A stretch of 64,000 nt of DNA from CAILHX01 sp964511385 (lineage in GTDB: Bacteria; Pseudomonadota; Gammaproteobacteria; Burkholderiales; Methylophilaceae), in contig CAZEFE010000002.1 in NCBI GenBank assembly GCA_964511385.1, forward strand, positions 186,001-250,000. The letters run 5' to 3'. Of this stretch, positions 34,774 through 42,921 are shown in pieces. A program made the translations under genes and the position numbers. The notes beneath the pieces are model-generated. The model had not been told where the DNA came from. It saw only the letters and a list, made by a program, of their open reading frames with translations, and searched no databases. Position 1 is the stretch's first letter; every line of letters begins with the position of its first letter.

Positions 34774-35433
34774 CGTGGTCTCCGGTGAGTTGATGGATGG
34801 GGTTGCGAATACTGAGGATGTACCCGGTTCGTTTTCTTGGGCAGCCGATTCGGCCAGTGCAGTGATGTCCCAATCGGACAGCACGCGGTCTGCTGTTTCC
34901 TGGCCATCCTTGCCGATCAGGTACTCGCGCAGGCTGCGGAACATCCTGGCAACCAGGCGGTCTTCGTAACTGAAATCTGCCGAGAACTCGAAGCTGAGTT
35001 CATCATTGGCGGCCAGCGCCACCGGTTCAAGACCTGGAACGGCTGGTGGCATGCCACCCAGAAACCCGACGTGCTGCAGGTAGTGTTTGCCCGGCTTTGG
35101 ATTGGCCGGAGAATCCGGCAGAAACATCTTGATGCTGATCTTGTTGTAGCGCTTGTCGGCGATGGCTGCCGTAGCGAATTCCGGCGTCACCTCGCTTTTG
35201 GTCACCTGCAGCTTTTCACCGGTTTTACCCAGCGCATGTACATGGCCAAAGGCAGGAGAGTCGGTTTTTGGGTGCCCCACCACAATCGGCGCAGAGAACA
35301 CCGCCGGATCGTAAGTTTCGATCAACTCGTTAATCACCGCATCCGAAATCGTCATCTTGCGGCCATCGTTGGCAACAAAAGTCCCAGGACGGAAAGCGTC
35401 GAAAGGGTTAAGCGTTACGCGGTTCGTTTTCAT
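34276..35433 (-). CDS. Head maturation protease with C-terminal scaffold (Mu gpI type)
   Basis: 385 residues. The N-terminal protease part has FRPGTFVANDGRKMTISDA, IVVGHPKTDSPAFGHV and HYLQHVGFLGGMPPAVPG, as in Mu gp32 (I). The C-terminal third is a charged coiled coil (LKQREDAITARETALAEREKA) followed by a processing-like end, the scaffold. The ATG directly follows a GC-rich hairpin and lies 38 nt after the late-unit dyad. It is the first gene of the leftward late block. Confidence 0.87.
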   Translation of the reverse strand: MKTNRVTLNPFDAFRPGTFVANDGRKMTISDAVINELIETYDPAVFSAPIVVGHPKTDSPAFGHVHALGKTGEKLQVTKSEVTPEFATAAIADKRYNKISIKMFLPDSPANPKPGKHYLQHVGFLGGMPPAVPGLEPVALAANDELSFEFSADFSYEDRLVARMFRSLREYLIGKDGQETADRVLSDWDITALAESAAQENEPGTSSVFATPSINSPETTMTAQTAADAAALKQREDAITARETALAEREKAAEMSALTAEFSALTDKLIGEGRLLPVQKMAVTEILTALSAHKEPSAAFAAGDENHGKTPLQLAQGLLEALPVQVPLDELKKPKAGQADAAFSAPAGFSVDSESLEIHAKAIAHQAAHPGVSYIEAVQAVNKGV

Positions 35434-35456
35434 GCCCCGCAGTTTGAAACGGGGGC
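35434..35456 (-). promoter_or_regulatory. GC hairpin abutting the protease start codon
   Basis: On the - strand GCCCC and GGGGC pair across an 18-base hairpin span whose 3' arm touches the ATG. The only Shine-Dalgarno-like G run lies in this arm, so translation could be gated. A similar hairpin abuts the holin ATG at 49072. Confidence 0.5.
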
Positions 35457-35471
35457 GGAGTTGTCAGCAGG

Positions 35472-35485
35472 GCGACGGGCGTCGC
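35472..35485 (-). promoter_or_regulatory. Late-unit dyad, copy 2 (upstream of protease gene)
   Basis: GCGACG-CC-CGTCGC on the - strand, 38 nt before the protease ATG. The same core is found at 23669 and 49021. A second small dyad GTCGT-ATTC-ACGAC adjoins at 35486-35499. Confidence 0.6.
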
Positions 35486-35548
35486 GTCGTATTCACGACC
35501 GGACTTTTTTGAACTGTAGGGGGAGGATTTCTGGGTGAACGATCATAA

Positions 35549-35563
35549 GCGCATCAAATGCGC
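35549..35563. promoter_or_regulatory. Inverted repeat GCGCAT-CAA-ATGCGC
   Basis: A perfect 6-bp inverted repeat in the gap between lipoprotein and protease genes. It could be an operator or an RNA hairpin. Confidence 0.4.
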
Positions 35564-35594
35564 CTTCGACTCTTGAGCAAAACCCCCTCTAAAA

Positions 35595-35620
35595 CCGTTT
35601 TATAAAACTTTATAAAACGG
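35595..35620 (-). terminator. AT-rich perfect 12-bp inverted repeat, terminator or operator
   Basis: CCGTTTTATAAA and TTTATAAAACGG are separated by 2 bases. On the - strand the hairpin is followed by TTTT and lies 62 bases after the lipoprotein stop, so it may end the repressor-lipoprotein transcript. Its symmetry also fits a dimeric regulator site near the late promoter. Confidence 0.5.
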
Positions 35621-35682
35621 GTGTTGGGAAAAACGCGGGGGATGATAAGGGGCGGATGGTAATAATCAGCCCCAGCGACCGA

Positions 35683-36207
35683 TCAGTTCTTTTTCTCGTC
35701 AACGGGTATTCGTTGCGGTCCGGATTTTTCATCAAACCAGAAGGCGACTTTTTTTCCGTCTTTTTCGGTAAAAAATCTTTCCAGCTTCCCATTGACCGCA
35801 TCCATGATAACCATTGTGGCGAGATTCCCCTCAGTCGCCCGGATGCGATCCGTACTGACATGCTCACCCTGGAAAAATGTCATCATCTTGATAAAGTCGC
35901 ATGGATTGGAACACTCAATCGCAAGAACCGTTGCGCCATCCTTGGAATACACCTGGTGTTTTGCACCCTGGCTTCCGGCATACCTGAACATCATGAGTTT
36001 GGTGGCAACCTGTCCGGCATTGGCGGCATCCTGGCTAATCGCAGCTTCGTACCCATACTCCAGCCCATCCTGCATTGAATAGTAATGATCGATCCTGGGC
36101 GGCTCCGGTGCGATTTTAGCCTGCTCGGCACTTGCGCTTGGCGCGGTTCCGTTACCACATCCAGCCAGCATGCCCACCATAACCAGCAGAAAAATTGACC
36201 TTATCAT
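35683..36207 (-). CDS. Predicted lipoprotein encoded beside the repressor (moron candidate)
   Basis: 174 residues. The N-terminus is a lipoprotein signal: basic start MIRS, hydrophobic core and the lipobox LAGC with Cys17. The mature part is soluble, with one Cys-x-x-x-Cys-like pair (ECSNPCDF) and KLERFFTEKDGKKVAFWF near the end. It follows the repressor by 27 bases on the same strand, so it can be transcribed in the lysogen. Such genes often change the host envelope or block superinfection. No family recognised; the function is inferred from location only. Confidence 0.78.
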   Translation of the reverse strand: MIRSIFLLVMVGMLAGCGNGTAPSASAEQAKIAPEPPRIDHYYSMQDGLEYGYEAAISQDAANAGQVATKLMMFRYAGSQGAKHQVYSKDGATVLAIECSNPCDFIKMMTFFQGEHVSTDRIRATEGNLATMVIMDAVNGKLERFFTEKDGKKVAFWFDEKSGPQRIPVDEKKN

Positions 36208-36234
36208 TGACTTATCTCCTTATCGGTAGTGAGG

Positions 36235-36975
36235 TCACAGTTTGAACTTCCCGAACTTCCACGGCAATACCTTGCCGATCACGCGCAAATCTTCTGCCTG
36301 CTCGGCTGTCAGTATGTCCGGCTCGAAATTCTGGTTATCGGACTTCACAATCACAGTACCGTCCAGCTTCAGCTGCACGCGCTTGATGCGCAGCTTGCCA
36401 TCGTACTGGATGGCATAAACAGCATCATTGTTGAAACGGTCGCAGCGCCGATCCACCAGCACCAGCTCGCCGTCTTCCAGTGTTGGCTCCATGCTTGGGC
36501 CGTCCACGAAAATAATGTCCACCTTCCCCGGCTCGCAGTTCAACACATTGCGCACCCAGGCGCGGCTCACTTGAAAATGCCCGACCACCTGCTCTTCATG
36601 CACATGGTTTCCCGGCCCGGCGCTGCCCTTTACGTTCAAACATCGGATATTCACCGAATCATCCACCTCCGCATATTTCGCTGATTTTTCCTTTGCGGCA
36701 TGCGCATGTATGGGTTCGTTTTGAACCGCGTCCCCATGCAGCAAATAATCCAGGGTTACGCCGTGCTCCTTGGCAAAACCTTCCAGGTACTGGAGCGCCA
36801 CCTTACCCCTGCGCCGCCAAGTCTTAATGGTGTTGGGAGACACGTCAAAGGCTTCGGCATAACTAAACCCGATGGTTTTCCCTGTGGCTTTAAGCATCCG
36901 TTTGAATACGGATTCCACACCTTCCACCGAGTCGCGGTGAAAAGAATTTTCAAAATCACTATTGACAGGTTTCAT
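36235..36975 (-). CDS. c: Prophage repressor, CI/S24-peptidase type
   Basis: 246 residues. The N-terminal DNA-binding domain (residues 17-80) contains AEAFDVSPNTIKTWRRRGKV, a Bet/CI-like helix-turn-helix. The C-terminal half is a LexA/S24 peptidase with catalytic Ser161 (VDGPSMEPTLEDG) and Lys198 (LRIKRV); Ala119-Gly120 in GSAGPG is a plausible self-cleavage site. Mu's own c repressor lacks this peptidase, so induction here is probably SOS (RecA)-linked. It is divergent from ner across a palindromic operator. Confidence 0.88.
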   Translation of the reverse strand: MKPVNSDFENSFHRDSVEGVESVFKRMLKATGKTIGFSYAEAFDVSPNTIKTWRRRGKVALQYLEGFAKEHGVTLDYLLHGDAVQNEPIHAHAAKEKSAKYAEVDDSVNIRCLNVKGSAGPGNHVHEEQVVGHFQVSRAWVRNVLNCEPGKVDIIFVDGPSMEPTLEDGELVLVDRRCDRFNNDAVYAIQYDGKLRIKRVQLKLDGTVIVKSDNQNFEPDILTAEQAEDLRVIGKVLPWKFGKFKL

Positions 36976-36985
36976 AATGAACCTT
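36968..36985. promoter_or_regulatory. Probable second c/ner operator half-palindrome
   Basis: AGGTTTCAT-A-ATGAACCT is an imperfect copy of the main operator and overlaps the repressor start codon, suggesting autoregulation. Confidence 0.45.
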
Positions 36986-36991
36986 TAATAT

Positions 36992-37010
36992 CGGTTTCAA
37001 CTTGAAACCG
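36992..37010. promoter_or_regulatory. Main operator between c and ner
   Basis: CGGTTTCAA-C-TTGAAACCG is a perfect 9+1+9 palindrome in the 57-base divergent gap between repressor and ner. The size and place fit the binding site of the repressor dimer or Ner. Confidence 0.75.
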
Positions 37011-37032
37011 TAACCGTTAACAAGCAAAAAAA

Positions 37033-37257
37033 ATGCACCCCGCAGATATTCAAGCAGCCCTGATCAAGTCCGGATACAGCCAGGCAAGGATCGCCAGCGA
37101 CCTCGAGGTATCGCACAACGCGGTTTCTCTGGTGATCCACGGCAGGACTAAGTCTGCGCGGATCGCAAAAGAAATTGCGAAGCTGACCAAGATACCGCTC
37201 AACGTCCTGTGGCCTGGTCGTTACGTGACCAGGGAACAACTTAAAAAGGCTGCATGA
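37033..37257 (+). CDS. ner: Ner-like DNA-binding regulator
   Basis: 74 residues. MHPADIQAALIKSGYSQARIA followed by LEVSHNAVSLVIHGRTKS is the Ner/Nlp helix-turn-helix. Mu Ner turns down early transcription and repressor synthesis during lytic growth. It is the first rightward gene opposite the repressor. No clear Shine-Dalgarno; an A-run precedes the ATG. Confidence 0.85.
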   Translation: MHPADIQAALIKSGYSQARIASDLEVSHNAVSLVIHGRTKSARIAKEIAKLTKIPLNVLWPGRYVTREQLKKAA

Positions 37258-37366
37258 ATGAATCTCCGCGAACTAGATGAGTGCCATTTTGCAACCGCAA
37301 AACAGGCTTGCATAGAGCAAAAACGGGTTTTTGTTTGGAACACACTCCTGGGAGGCATTTAGAAAA

Positions 37367-37843
37367 ATGGCACGTAATTGGAAACGCCTGATTCCCAAGT
37401 CTCACACCGAGGCACTGCGCCTGTGTAAAGACTACGCCAAAGAAGTCCACAACCTATCGATCGAACGTATTGCCGACATGATGGGCGTCACTGCCGACGT
37501 GCTTTACAAGTGGCTGGCCAACGGCAGCATGCCGCTCAACCGCATTCGCAGCTACCAGATGGCTTGCCGCTGCAATTTCGTCACGCGCTACATGGCTTAT
37601 GGCGATGGCAATCTGCTGATTCCTATCCCTTCCGGGAAGGGTATGACCGACAACGACATGATGCAGCTCAACCACAGCTTTCACGGGGCTATGACGTTGC
37701 TGGCCGGTTTTTACAAAGGCACCGCCGAAATTGACGAAACGATGGATGGGCTTGCCGAACACATGCGTTTCACTGGCTGGCACCACGCCAACGTGCAAAA
37801 GCACTTTCACCCAGAACTTGATCTTGATGGGGAGCAAGACTAA
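37367..37843 (+). CDS. Early-region HTH protein of unknown role
   Basis: 158 residues. The N-terminal half contains LSIERIADMMGVTADVLYKWLANG, a helix-turn-helix. The C-terminal half has a helical region (MMQLNHSFHGAMTLLAGFYKG) and a His-rich end (GWHHANVQKHFHPE). The ATG at 37367 is chosen over the upstream open frame because it follows a GGAGG at 37352-37356. Homologous genes occur after ner in betaproteobacterial Mu-like phages, from memory; the function is unknown. Confidence 0.65.
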   Translation: MARNWKRLIPKSHTEALRLCKDYAKEVHNLSIERIADMMGVTADVLYKWLANGSMPLNRIRSYQMACRCNFVTRYMAYGDGNLLIPIPSGKGMTDNDMMQLNHSFHGAMTLLAGFYKGTAEIDETMDGLAEHMRFTGWHHANVQKHFHPELDLDGEQD

Positions 37844-38154
37844 TGGCACGCAAGCATACCTATGAAAACCTCGCGCAGCAGCGCGTGCTTAAAACCCTGC
37901 TGGCGCTGTTCGGCCATGAAGTGGATGGCCTCAGCCCCAGCCAGATCGCCAAGGCGGTCAATACCAGCATGGGCAACGTCACCCGCGATGTTTACAACCT
38001 GATCGAAAGCGGCGTGGTAGAGCGCCTTCCGCACAACGACAACCTGCGCATCACCCCGCGCGTGGGGCAAAAGGCGCTGGCGATCCTCACCAATATCGAG
38101 AGCGCCACGCGCCGCATTGAAGACACCCGCAACCGTTACACCCGAGAAAACTAG
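37843..38154 (+). CDS. Winged-helix regulator (IclR/MarR-like), 103 aa
   Basis: LLALFGHEVDGLSPSQIAKAV and NTSMGNVTRDVYNLIESGVVERL form a winged helix; the end is a charged helix. It starts at the last base of the preceding gene's stop (TAATG). Probably an early regulator or a replication accessory. Similar small winged helices occur at 42922 and 44416. Confidence 0.72.
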   Translation: MARKHTYENLAQQRVLKTLLALFGHEVDGLSPSQIAKAVNTSMGNVTRDVYNLIESGVVERLPHNDNLRITPRVGQKALAILTNIESATRRIEDTRNRYTREN

Positions 38155-38165
38155 GAGAACCGTAA

Positions 38166-39113
38166 ATGGCAAGGCAACCGAAACCGCTGGCGCAAACGCC
38201 GAAAGTGAATCTGGACGAAGAGCAGATGGCGGAAGACATGCAGAAAGTGAACGAGCTGGCGCTGTTCAACAGCCAGGCCAGCGAAAACGCGCAAGCCGTG
38301 GCCGCGCAACTTGGTTATGACGGCGCGCTGACCGTCGGCGCGCTGGAAGATGAGATTCGCTTTTACCAGCGCCGCACGGCTGAAGCCTGTCTGGAGCTTG
38401 GCAAGCGTCTGCTGATTCTCAAGGAACTATCATTGCATGGTGAATTCATGCAGCGCGTCGAGCTGCTTGGGTTCTCCGATCGAACATGCAATCGCTTCAT
38501 GCAGGCGGCATTCAAATTTTCCAAAGTCGCCAATTTGGCGAATTTGTCCGACAAGATCGGCACCCAATCCAAACTACTGGAACTGGTGACGATGGATGAT
38601 GATGAAATCGTCCAGCTTTCAAACGGTGAATCAGTGCGCGGCTTGACGTTGGACGACATTGACACCATGACCGCATCGCAACTAAAGGCCGCCCTGCGCG
38701 AATCGCGCGAAAACTACGAAGCCCAGGGCCGAGTTTTGGCACAGAAGAATTCCGCCTTCGACAAACTCTCCGAGCAGTTTCACACCCGGGAAAGCCGCGC
38801 CAAAACCCTGCCTCCCGACGAAGTGGCCAAGGAATTGCGTACCGAGGCCAACCTGTTTGCGTTCCAGGCGCAGCACGCACTGTACGGCAAGCTGGACAAA
38901 GCCTTTCACGCCCTGTCTGAACATGCTGCTGATAACGGCGGCGACCATCTTGAATACATGAGCGGCCTGGTCAACCAGGTGGAGCTTGAACTGCTCAAGC
39001 TGCGCGAAAAATACAACCTCAAAACCCTTGATGATGGCGGCGCGATCCCGGACTGGCTGCAAGAAGCCAAGGCCGATTGGGATGCGAAACACCCCGAAGG
39101 TACGGAAGACTAA
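38166..39113 (+). CDS. DUF3102-family phage protein
   Basis: 315 residues. The central region AEACLELGKRLLILKELSLHGEF followed by GFSDRTCNRFMQAA is the DUF3102 signature, a ParB/KorB-like helical segment found in phage and plasmid replication regions. The C-terminus is a long helix pair. It lies just before the transposase A gene, so a role in transposition or partition is possible but unproven. Confidence 0.7.
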   Translation: MARQPKPLAQTPKVNLDEEQMAEDMQKVNELALFNSQASENAQAVAAQLGYDGALTVGALEDEIRFYQRRTAEACLELGKRLLILKELSLHGEFMQRVELLGFSDRTCNRFMQAAFKFSKVANLANLSDKIGTQSKLLELVTMDDDEIVQLSNGESVRGLTLDDIDTMTASQLKAALRESRENYEAQGRVLAQKNSAFDKLSEQFHTRESRAKTLPPDEVAKELRTEANLFAFQAQHALYGKLDKAFHALSEHAADNGGDHLEYMSGLVNQVELELLKLREKYNLKTLDDGGAIPDWLQEAKADWDAKHPEGTED

Positions 39114-39116
39114 ACC

Positions 39117-40865
39117 ATGTCCGCCGCCCTGACCGAACGCCTGGTGGAAATCGCGCAAACCGCGCGCACGCTAGCCAATGGCGAGAAGACCGCCTATTTG
39201 CAAGCCGAGGCCAAGCGCCTGGAGATTTCCCCGGCAACGCTTTACCGCAAGCTGGCCAGGGTGACGGTGCGCGATACCCGCAAGCGGCGCGCTGACAGTG
39301 GCGCAACCGCCTTGCCGGAATACGAGGCAAAGCTGATTGCGGCATACATGCGCGCCCACACCCGCGCCAATGGCAAGCGGCTGGTGAATGTGGAAAACGC
39401 CGTGGAAATTCTGCGCACCAATGGCGAGATCAAGGCCACCCGCACCGATGAAGTGACCGGCGAGATCAGCCCACTTTCCACCAGCGCGATCCGCCGCGCG
39501 CTCAAGCTATACGGGCTGGATAGCGACACGCTGAACGCCCCAACGCCCGCCATGCAGATGGCCAGCAAGCACCCCAACCATGTCTGGGAAATTGATGCAT
39601 CGCTGTGCGTGCTGTACTACCTGCCAAAGGGCGGTCTGGCGGTGATGGAGGCGAAGGAATTCGAGAAGAACAAGCCGGAAAATTTCAAGAAGGTGGAAAA
39701 AGACCGCGTGTGGCGTTATGCCGTGGTGGATCACTGCACCGGGGCGCTGTATGTGGAATACGTGTTCGGTGGCGAATCCGGCGCCAACCTGGCGCAAATT
39801 TTCCTGAATGCGGTACAGCAGCGCGAAGATAAGCCGTTTTACGGTGTGCCTTTCATGATCTACGTGGATGCCGGTTGCGCCAACACCAGCGGCCTGTTCA
39901 AAAACCTGTGCCGCAGCCTGCAAATTGATCTGCGCTGGCACATGCCGGGCAATGCCCGTGCCACGGGTGCTGTGGAAAAATCCCACGACATCATTGAGCG
40001 CCAGTTTGAAGGTGCGCTCAAATCGCTGCCGGTGAATTCCCTCGACCAGCTCAACGATTACGCCACCCGCTGGATGCACAAGTTCAACGCCAGCGCTCGC
40101 CACAGCCGCCACGGCATGACGCGCTACGGTGCATGGTTGAAGATCCGCGAAGAGCAGTTGCGCATAGCCCCGGCGCTGGAACTGTGCCGCGAACTGGCGC
40201 GCACCGAGCCAATCACCCGCGTGGTAAGCGACAAGCTGACCATTGATTTCAAGGGGCTGGAATACGACGTGAGCCATGTTCCCGGCCTGAATGTGAAGGC
40301 CAAGGTACTGGTGTGCCTCAACCCCTGGCGGCCGGAGACGGTGCAGATCGTGACGGTTGAGGCCGGTCACGACATCTTCCATGTGGCCGAGCCGTTGAAA
40401 AAAGACCAATGGGGCTGGTCCACCAACGCCAACGTGTTCGGCGAGGCTTACAGCAGCCACGCCCATACCCCGGCACAGAAAAGCGCCAAGCAGCTCGACC
40501 AGCTCATCACCGGCGAAACCACCGAGGTAGGCATGGCCAAAGCTACCAAGGAAAAACGCCTGCCGTTCGGCGGCCGCATCGACCCGTTCAAGCCGGTCAC
40601 CGACTTCAACATCCCAGCCTACCTGCCGCGCAAAGGAACCGCGCTCAATGTGCCGGGGCTGGCCATGCCGGAGATCAAGCCGCTGGAACCCATTGAACTC
40701 AAGATCAAGCTGCGCAGCCGCCTGGGTCGCCCGGTGACCGCTGCCGAAATGAGCCTGATTACCGAAACCTTCACCCAGGGCGTGTTCGATGAATCACTCG
40801 AAGACGTGGTGAAGCTATTGCAAGGGGAATTTGACACCGCGCCGAAACTGGCGGCGGTGAAATGA
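39117..40865 (+). CDS. A: Transposase A (MuA-like DDE recombinase)
   Basis: 582 residues, slightly shorter than MuA (663). An N-terminal HTH region (RLEISPATLYRKLARV) is followed by an RNase-H-fold catalytic core with Asp160 (VWEIDASL), Asp251 (MIYVDAGCANTSGL) and Glu287 (ATGAVEKSH). This DDE triad has the 35-residue D-E spacing of the superfamily. A beta-barrel domain and a C-terminal region that should bind the B protein follow. It catalyses strand transfer of the phage ends. The N-terminal enhancer-binding part of MuA seems reduced. Confidence 0.93.
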   Translation: MSAALTERLVEIAQTARTLANGEKTAYLQAEAKRLEISPATLYRKLARVTVRDTRKRRADSGATALPEYEAKLIAAYMRAHTRANGKRLVNVENAVEILRTNGEIKATRTDEVTGEISPLSTSAIRRALKLYGLDSDTLNAPTPAMQMASKHPNHVWEIDASLCVLYYLPKGGLAVMEAKEFEKNKPENFKKVEKDRVWRYAVVDHCTGALYVEYVFGGESGANLAQIFLNAVQQREDKPFYGVPFMIYVDAGCANTSGLFKNLCRSLQIDLRWHMPGNARATGAVEKSHDIIERQFEGALKSLPVNSLDQLNDYATRWMHKFNASARHSRHGMTRYGAWLKIREEQLRIAPALELCRELARTEPITRVVSDKLTIDFKGLEYDVSHVPGLNVKAKVLVCLNPWRPETVQIVTVEAGHDIFHVAEPLKKDQWGWSTNANVFGEAYSSHAHTPAQKSAKQLDQLITGETTEVGMAKATKEKRLPFGGRIDPFKPVTDFNIPAYLPRKGTALNVPGLAMPEIKPLEPIELKIKLRSRLGRPVTAAEMSLITETFTQGVFDESLEDVVKLLQGEFDTAPKLAAVK

Positions 40866-40869
40866 ATTC

Positions 40870-40918
40870 GGCCACTGTGCGTCAACACGGTGGCCGATGG
40901 TAGCACCCACAAGGGTGC
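40870..40918 (+). terminator. Two tandem hairpins after the transposase A gene
   Basis: GGCCACTGTG pairs with CACGGTGGCC (one G-U) and GCACCC pairs with GGGTGC over four bases. Without a T run these are more likely attenuators or mRNA stabilisers than full terminators. Confidence 0.5.
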
Positions 40919-40947
40919 AATTTGAAACGAAGCGAGGGAATTTTGCC

Positions 40948-41253
40948 ATGAGCGAAAAAATTATGAAAGCGTTTTGTTGGCGTACCGGGGTAATCCAGTT
41001 GGCCGACACCGTGCCGGAAGGTGCGCTGGAGCTTGCAACGGCACCCGCAACATTGCTGGCGCAGACAGTAGATGCCGTAAGTCGGCATGGGTATGACAGC
41101 CAAATCTACCTGGTGCCAGGCGTGCCTGAAGCTGACGATGCTGAACAGGCGCTGGATGCCGTATTTGATTTCCGCAATCAACTGACTAAAAGGCTGAGCC
41201 GCGCGCTGGCCGAGGGAGGCGACCATGTCCGCACAAGCGCGCCAGGAATTTAA
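40948..41253 (+). CDS. Small hypothetical protein between A and B (101 aa)
   Basis: Starts MSEKIMKAFCWRTGVIQ and contains GYDSQIYLVPGVPEADDAEQALDAVF. Mixed alpha/beta, acidic. The ATG at 40948 follows GAGGGA and is preferred over an upstream in-frame ATG. It overlaps the B gene by 29 bases. Small genes between A and B occur in other Mu-like phages; role unknown. Confidence 0.6.
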   Translation: MSEKIMKAFCWRTGVIQLADTVPEGALELATAPATLLAQTVDAVSRHGYDSQIYLVPGVPEADDAEQALDAVFDFRNQLTKRLSRALAEGGDHVRTSAPGI

Positions 41254-42466
41254 CAACGCCGGGTACAAATATATGCCGATCAAACTCAAAGCCACGCTGA
41301 TGCGCAACGGCATCAGGCAAAACGACTGGTGCGCCGCCGTGATCCAGACCAGCGGATACACGTTATCTCCCACGGCTTCTTCACAAATCCTGAATTGGGA
41401 CATGTGGCCAAAGAACACCAAGGTCGAATCCATCAAGTCCCAGACCGAGGCTTTCCTGCGCTCGCGCGGCATCGGCGATGCCGAGATCGCAACGGTATGG
41501 GAGGTAGACCATGAAGACCCGATGCGCATGGGCCAGCCTGCGGGAATTCACGTTGGGCAGTTCCAGAAAGCGCGCGACGAAAACGCCACCCCAGATTTGA
41601 TTGGAGAACCAGAAATGCTGTCACCTGCCGCCAAAAAACACTTCAAGCTGTTCCGCAGCCCTTTCATTGAAGACATCAACAGCCCGGATGACGTATTTAT
41701 CAGCGCCGATATCCGCTACGTGCGCGAAAGCATGTTCAACAATGCCAAACACGGCGGGCTGCTGGCGGTGATTGGTGAATCCGGCAGCGGAAAGAGCACG
41801 CTGCGTAAAGACCTGCTGGAGCGCGTTGCCAAGGATAGCGAGAAAATCCGCGTGATTTTCCCCCGCGTGGTGGATAAAACCCGCCTCAATGCCGGCAGTA
41901 TTTGCGAGGCCATCATCAAGGATTTACAGCCGGAAGCCAAGCTCCCGCAAAGCCTGGAATCAAAAGCCCGGAGCGTGGAGAAAATGCTCAAGGATAGCGC
42001 CAGCAGCGGCAACCGCCACGTCATCATCATCGAAGAAGCGCACGACCTCACCATCCAGACCATGAAGCTGCTCAAGCGCTTTTACGAAATCGAAGACGGT
42101 TTCAAAAAGCTAGTCAGCATCATCATGGTCGGCCAACCGGAATTGGCGGTGAAGCTGGATGAAGGCCGCTACCCGGAAGCGCGCGAATTCATCCGCCGCT
42201 GCGAGACCGCCTGGCTGGTACCGCTAGACCACAACCTGCCTGAATACCTGGCATTCAAGTTTTCACGGGTACAGGCTGACGTGTCACAGATAGTGGCGGA
42301 AGACACCTACGACGCGATCCGCACCAAGCTCACCGATAACCGTGGTGGCCGCAGCGTGAGCTACATCAACCCGCTGCTGGTCAACATGACCATCACCAAA
42401 GCCATGAATCTTGCCGCCGAAATCGGTGAAGAGAAAGTGACTGCGGAATTGATTCGCCAACTATAG
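41225..42466 (+). CDS. B: Transposition protein B (AAA+ ATPase)
   Basis: 413 residues with an N-terminal helix-turn-helix-like region (LMRNGIRQNDWCAAVIQTSG). The AAA+ core has Walker A GESGSGKST (residues 184-192) and Walker B VIIIEEAHD (266-273). MuB binds target DNA, activates A and gives immunity to self-insertion. A Shine-Dalgarno GGAGG precedes the ATG. About 100 residues longer than MuB, mostly at the N-terminus. Confidence 0.92.
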   Translation: MSAQARQEFNNAGYKYMPIKLKATLMRNGIRQNDWCAAVIQTSGYTLSPTASSQILNWDMWPKNTKVESIKSQTEAFLRSRGIGDAEIATVWEVDHEDPMRMGQPAGIHVGQFQKARDENATPDLIGEPEMLSPAAKKHFKLFRSPFIEDINSPDDVFISADIRYVRESMFNNAKHGGLLAVIGESGSGKSTLRKDLLERVAKDSEKIRVIFPRVVDKTRLNAGSICEAIIKDLQPEAKLPQSLESKARSVEKMLKDSASSGNRHVIIIEEAHDLTIQTMKLLKRFYEIEDGFKKLVSIIMVGQPELAVKLDEGRYPEAREFIRRCETAWLVPLDHNLPEYLAFKFSRVQADVSQIVAEDTYDAIRTKLTDNRGGRSVSYINPLLVNMTITKAMNLAAEIGEEKVTAELIRQL

Positions 42467-42475
42467 GAGGCCGCC

Positions 42476-42649
42476 ATGAACGCCTACTCAATATCAGTCG
42501 TGCATCGTACCGGCGGCCAGATCATCAGGACGCGCGGCGAGGTGCTTGGTGCCGATGGCCACGGCGCGATCAAAACGGCCTTGAGCATCATCAACTCGCC
42601 GGAAGTGTTCTCAGTATCCGCCCGGCTGGTACGAGGGCGCAAACCATGA
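42476..42649 (+). CDS. Small hypothetical early protein (57 aa)
   Basis: Strong Shine-Dalgarno (AGGAGG) six bases before the ATG, then MNAYSISVVHRTGGQIIR and ADGHGAIKTALSIINSPEV. The stop overlaps the next ATG. Predicted small alpha/beta protein; family unknown. Confidence 0.55.
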   Translation: MNAYSISVVHRTGGQIIRTRGEVLGADGHGAIKTALSIINSPEVFSVSARLVRGRKP

Positions 42650-42915
42650 AAAACCAACGCCTGAAAGATGGCCTGATTGGTGCGGTGCTGATGGCCGTGG
42701 CGCTGCTCGGTGCGCAGTTGCTGGTCTCCGACCCAAAGCCGCAGACGCGGCTGACCGCGCCCAAGGAGCTGCTTGCCGAAGTACTGCCCAAGGATGTCGG
42801 CTACACCACGCAGTTGTGGCTGGAGCGCGACAGCGACGCCCACTACAAGCTGCTTTACAAGCAGTACCGGGATCAGCAATACGGCATCCGCAGCGTGCCG
42901 GTGAGCGTGGAGTAG
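42646..42915 (+). CDS. Small membrane-anchored early protein (89 aa)
   Basis: A basic start (MKNQRLKDGL) precedes one membrane segment (IGAVLMAVALLGAQLLVS), then a soluble acidic part. Probably inner-membrane anchored, facing the periplasm. Function unknown. Confidence 0.6.
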   Translation: MKNQRLKDGLIGAVLMAVALLGAQLLVSDPKPQTRLTAPKELLAEVLPKDVGYTTQLWLERDSDAHYKLLYKQYRDQQYGIRSVPVSVE

Positions 42916-42921
42916 ATCATC

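Noticed and set aside
39507..40466. - strand open frame of 319 codons inside transposase A
   Set aside because: Antisense to a DDE transposase with all catalytic residues; His/Gln/Val-rich shadow.
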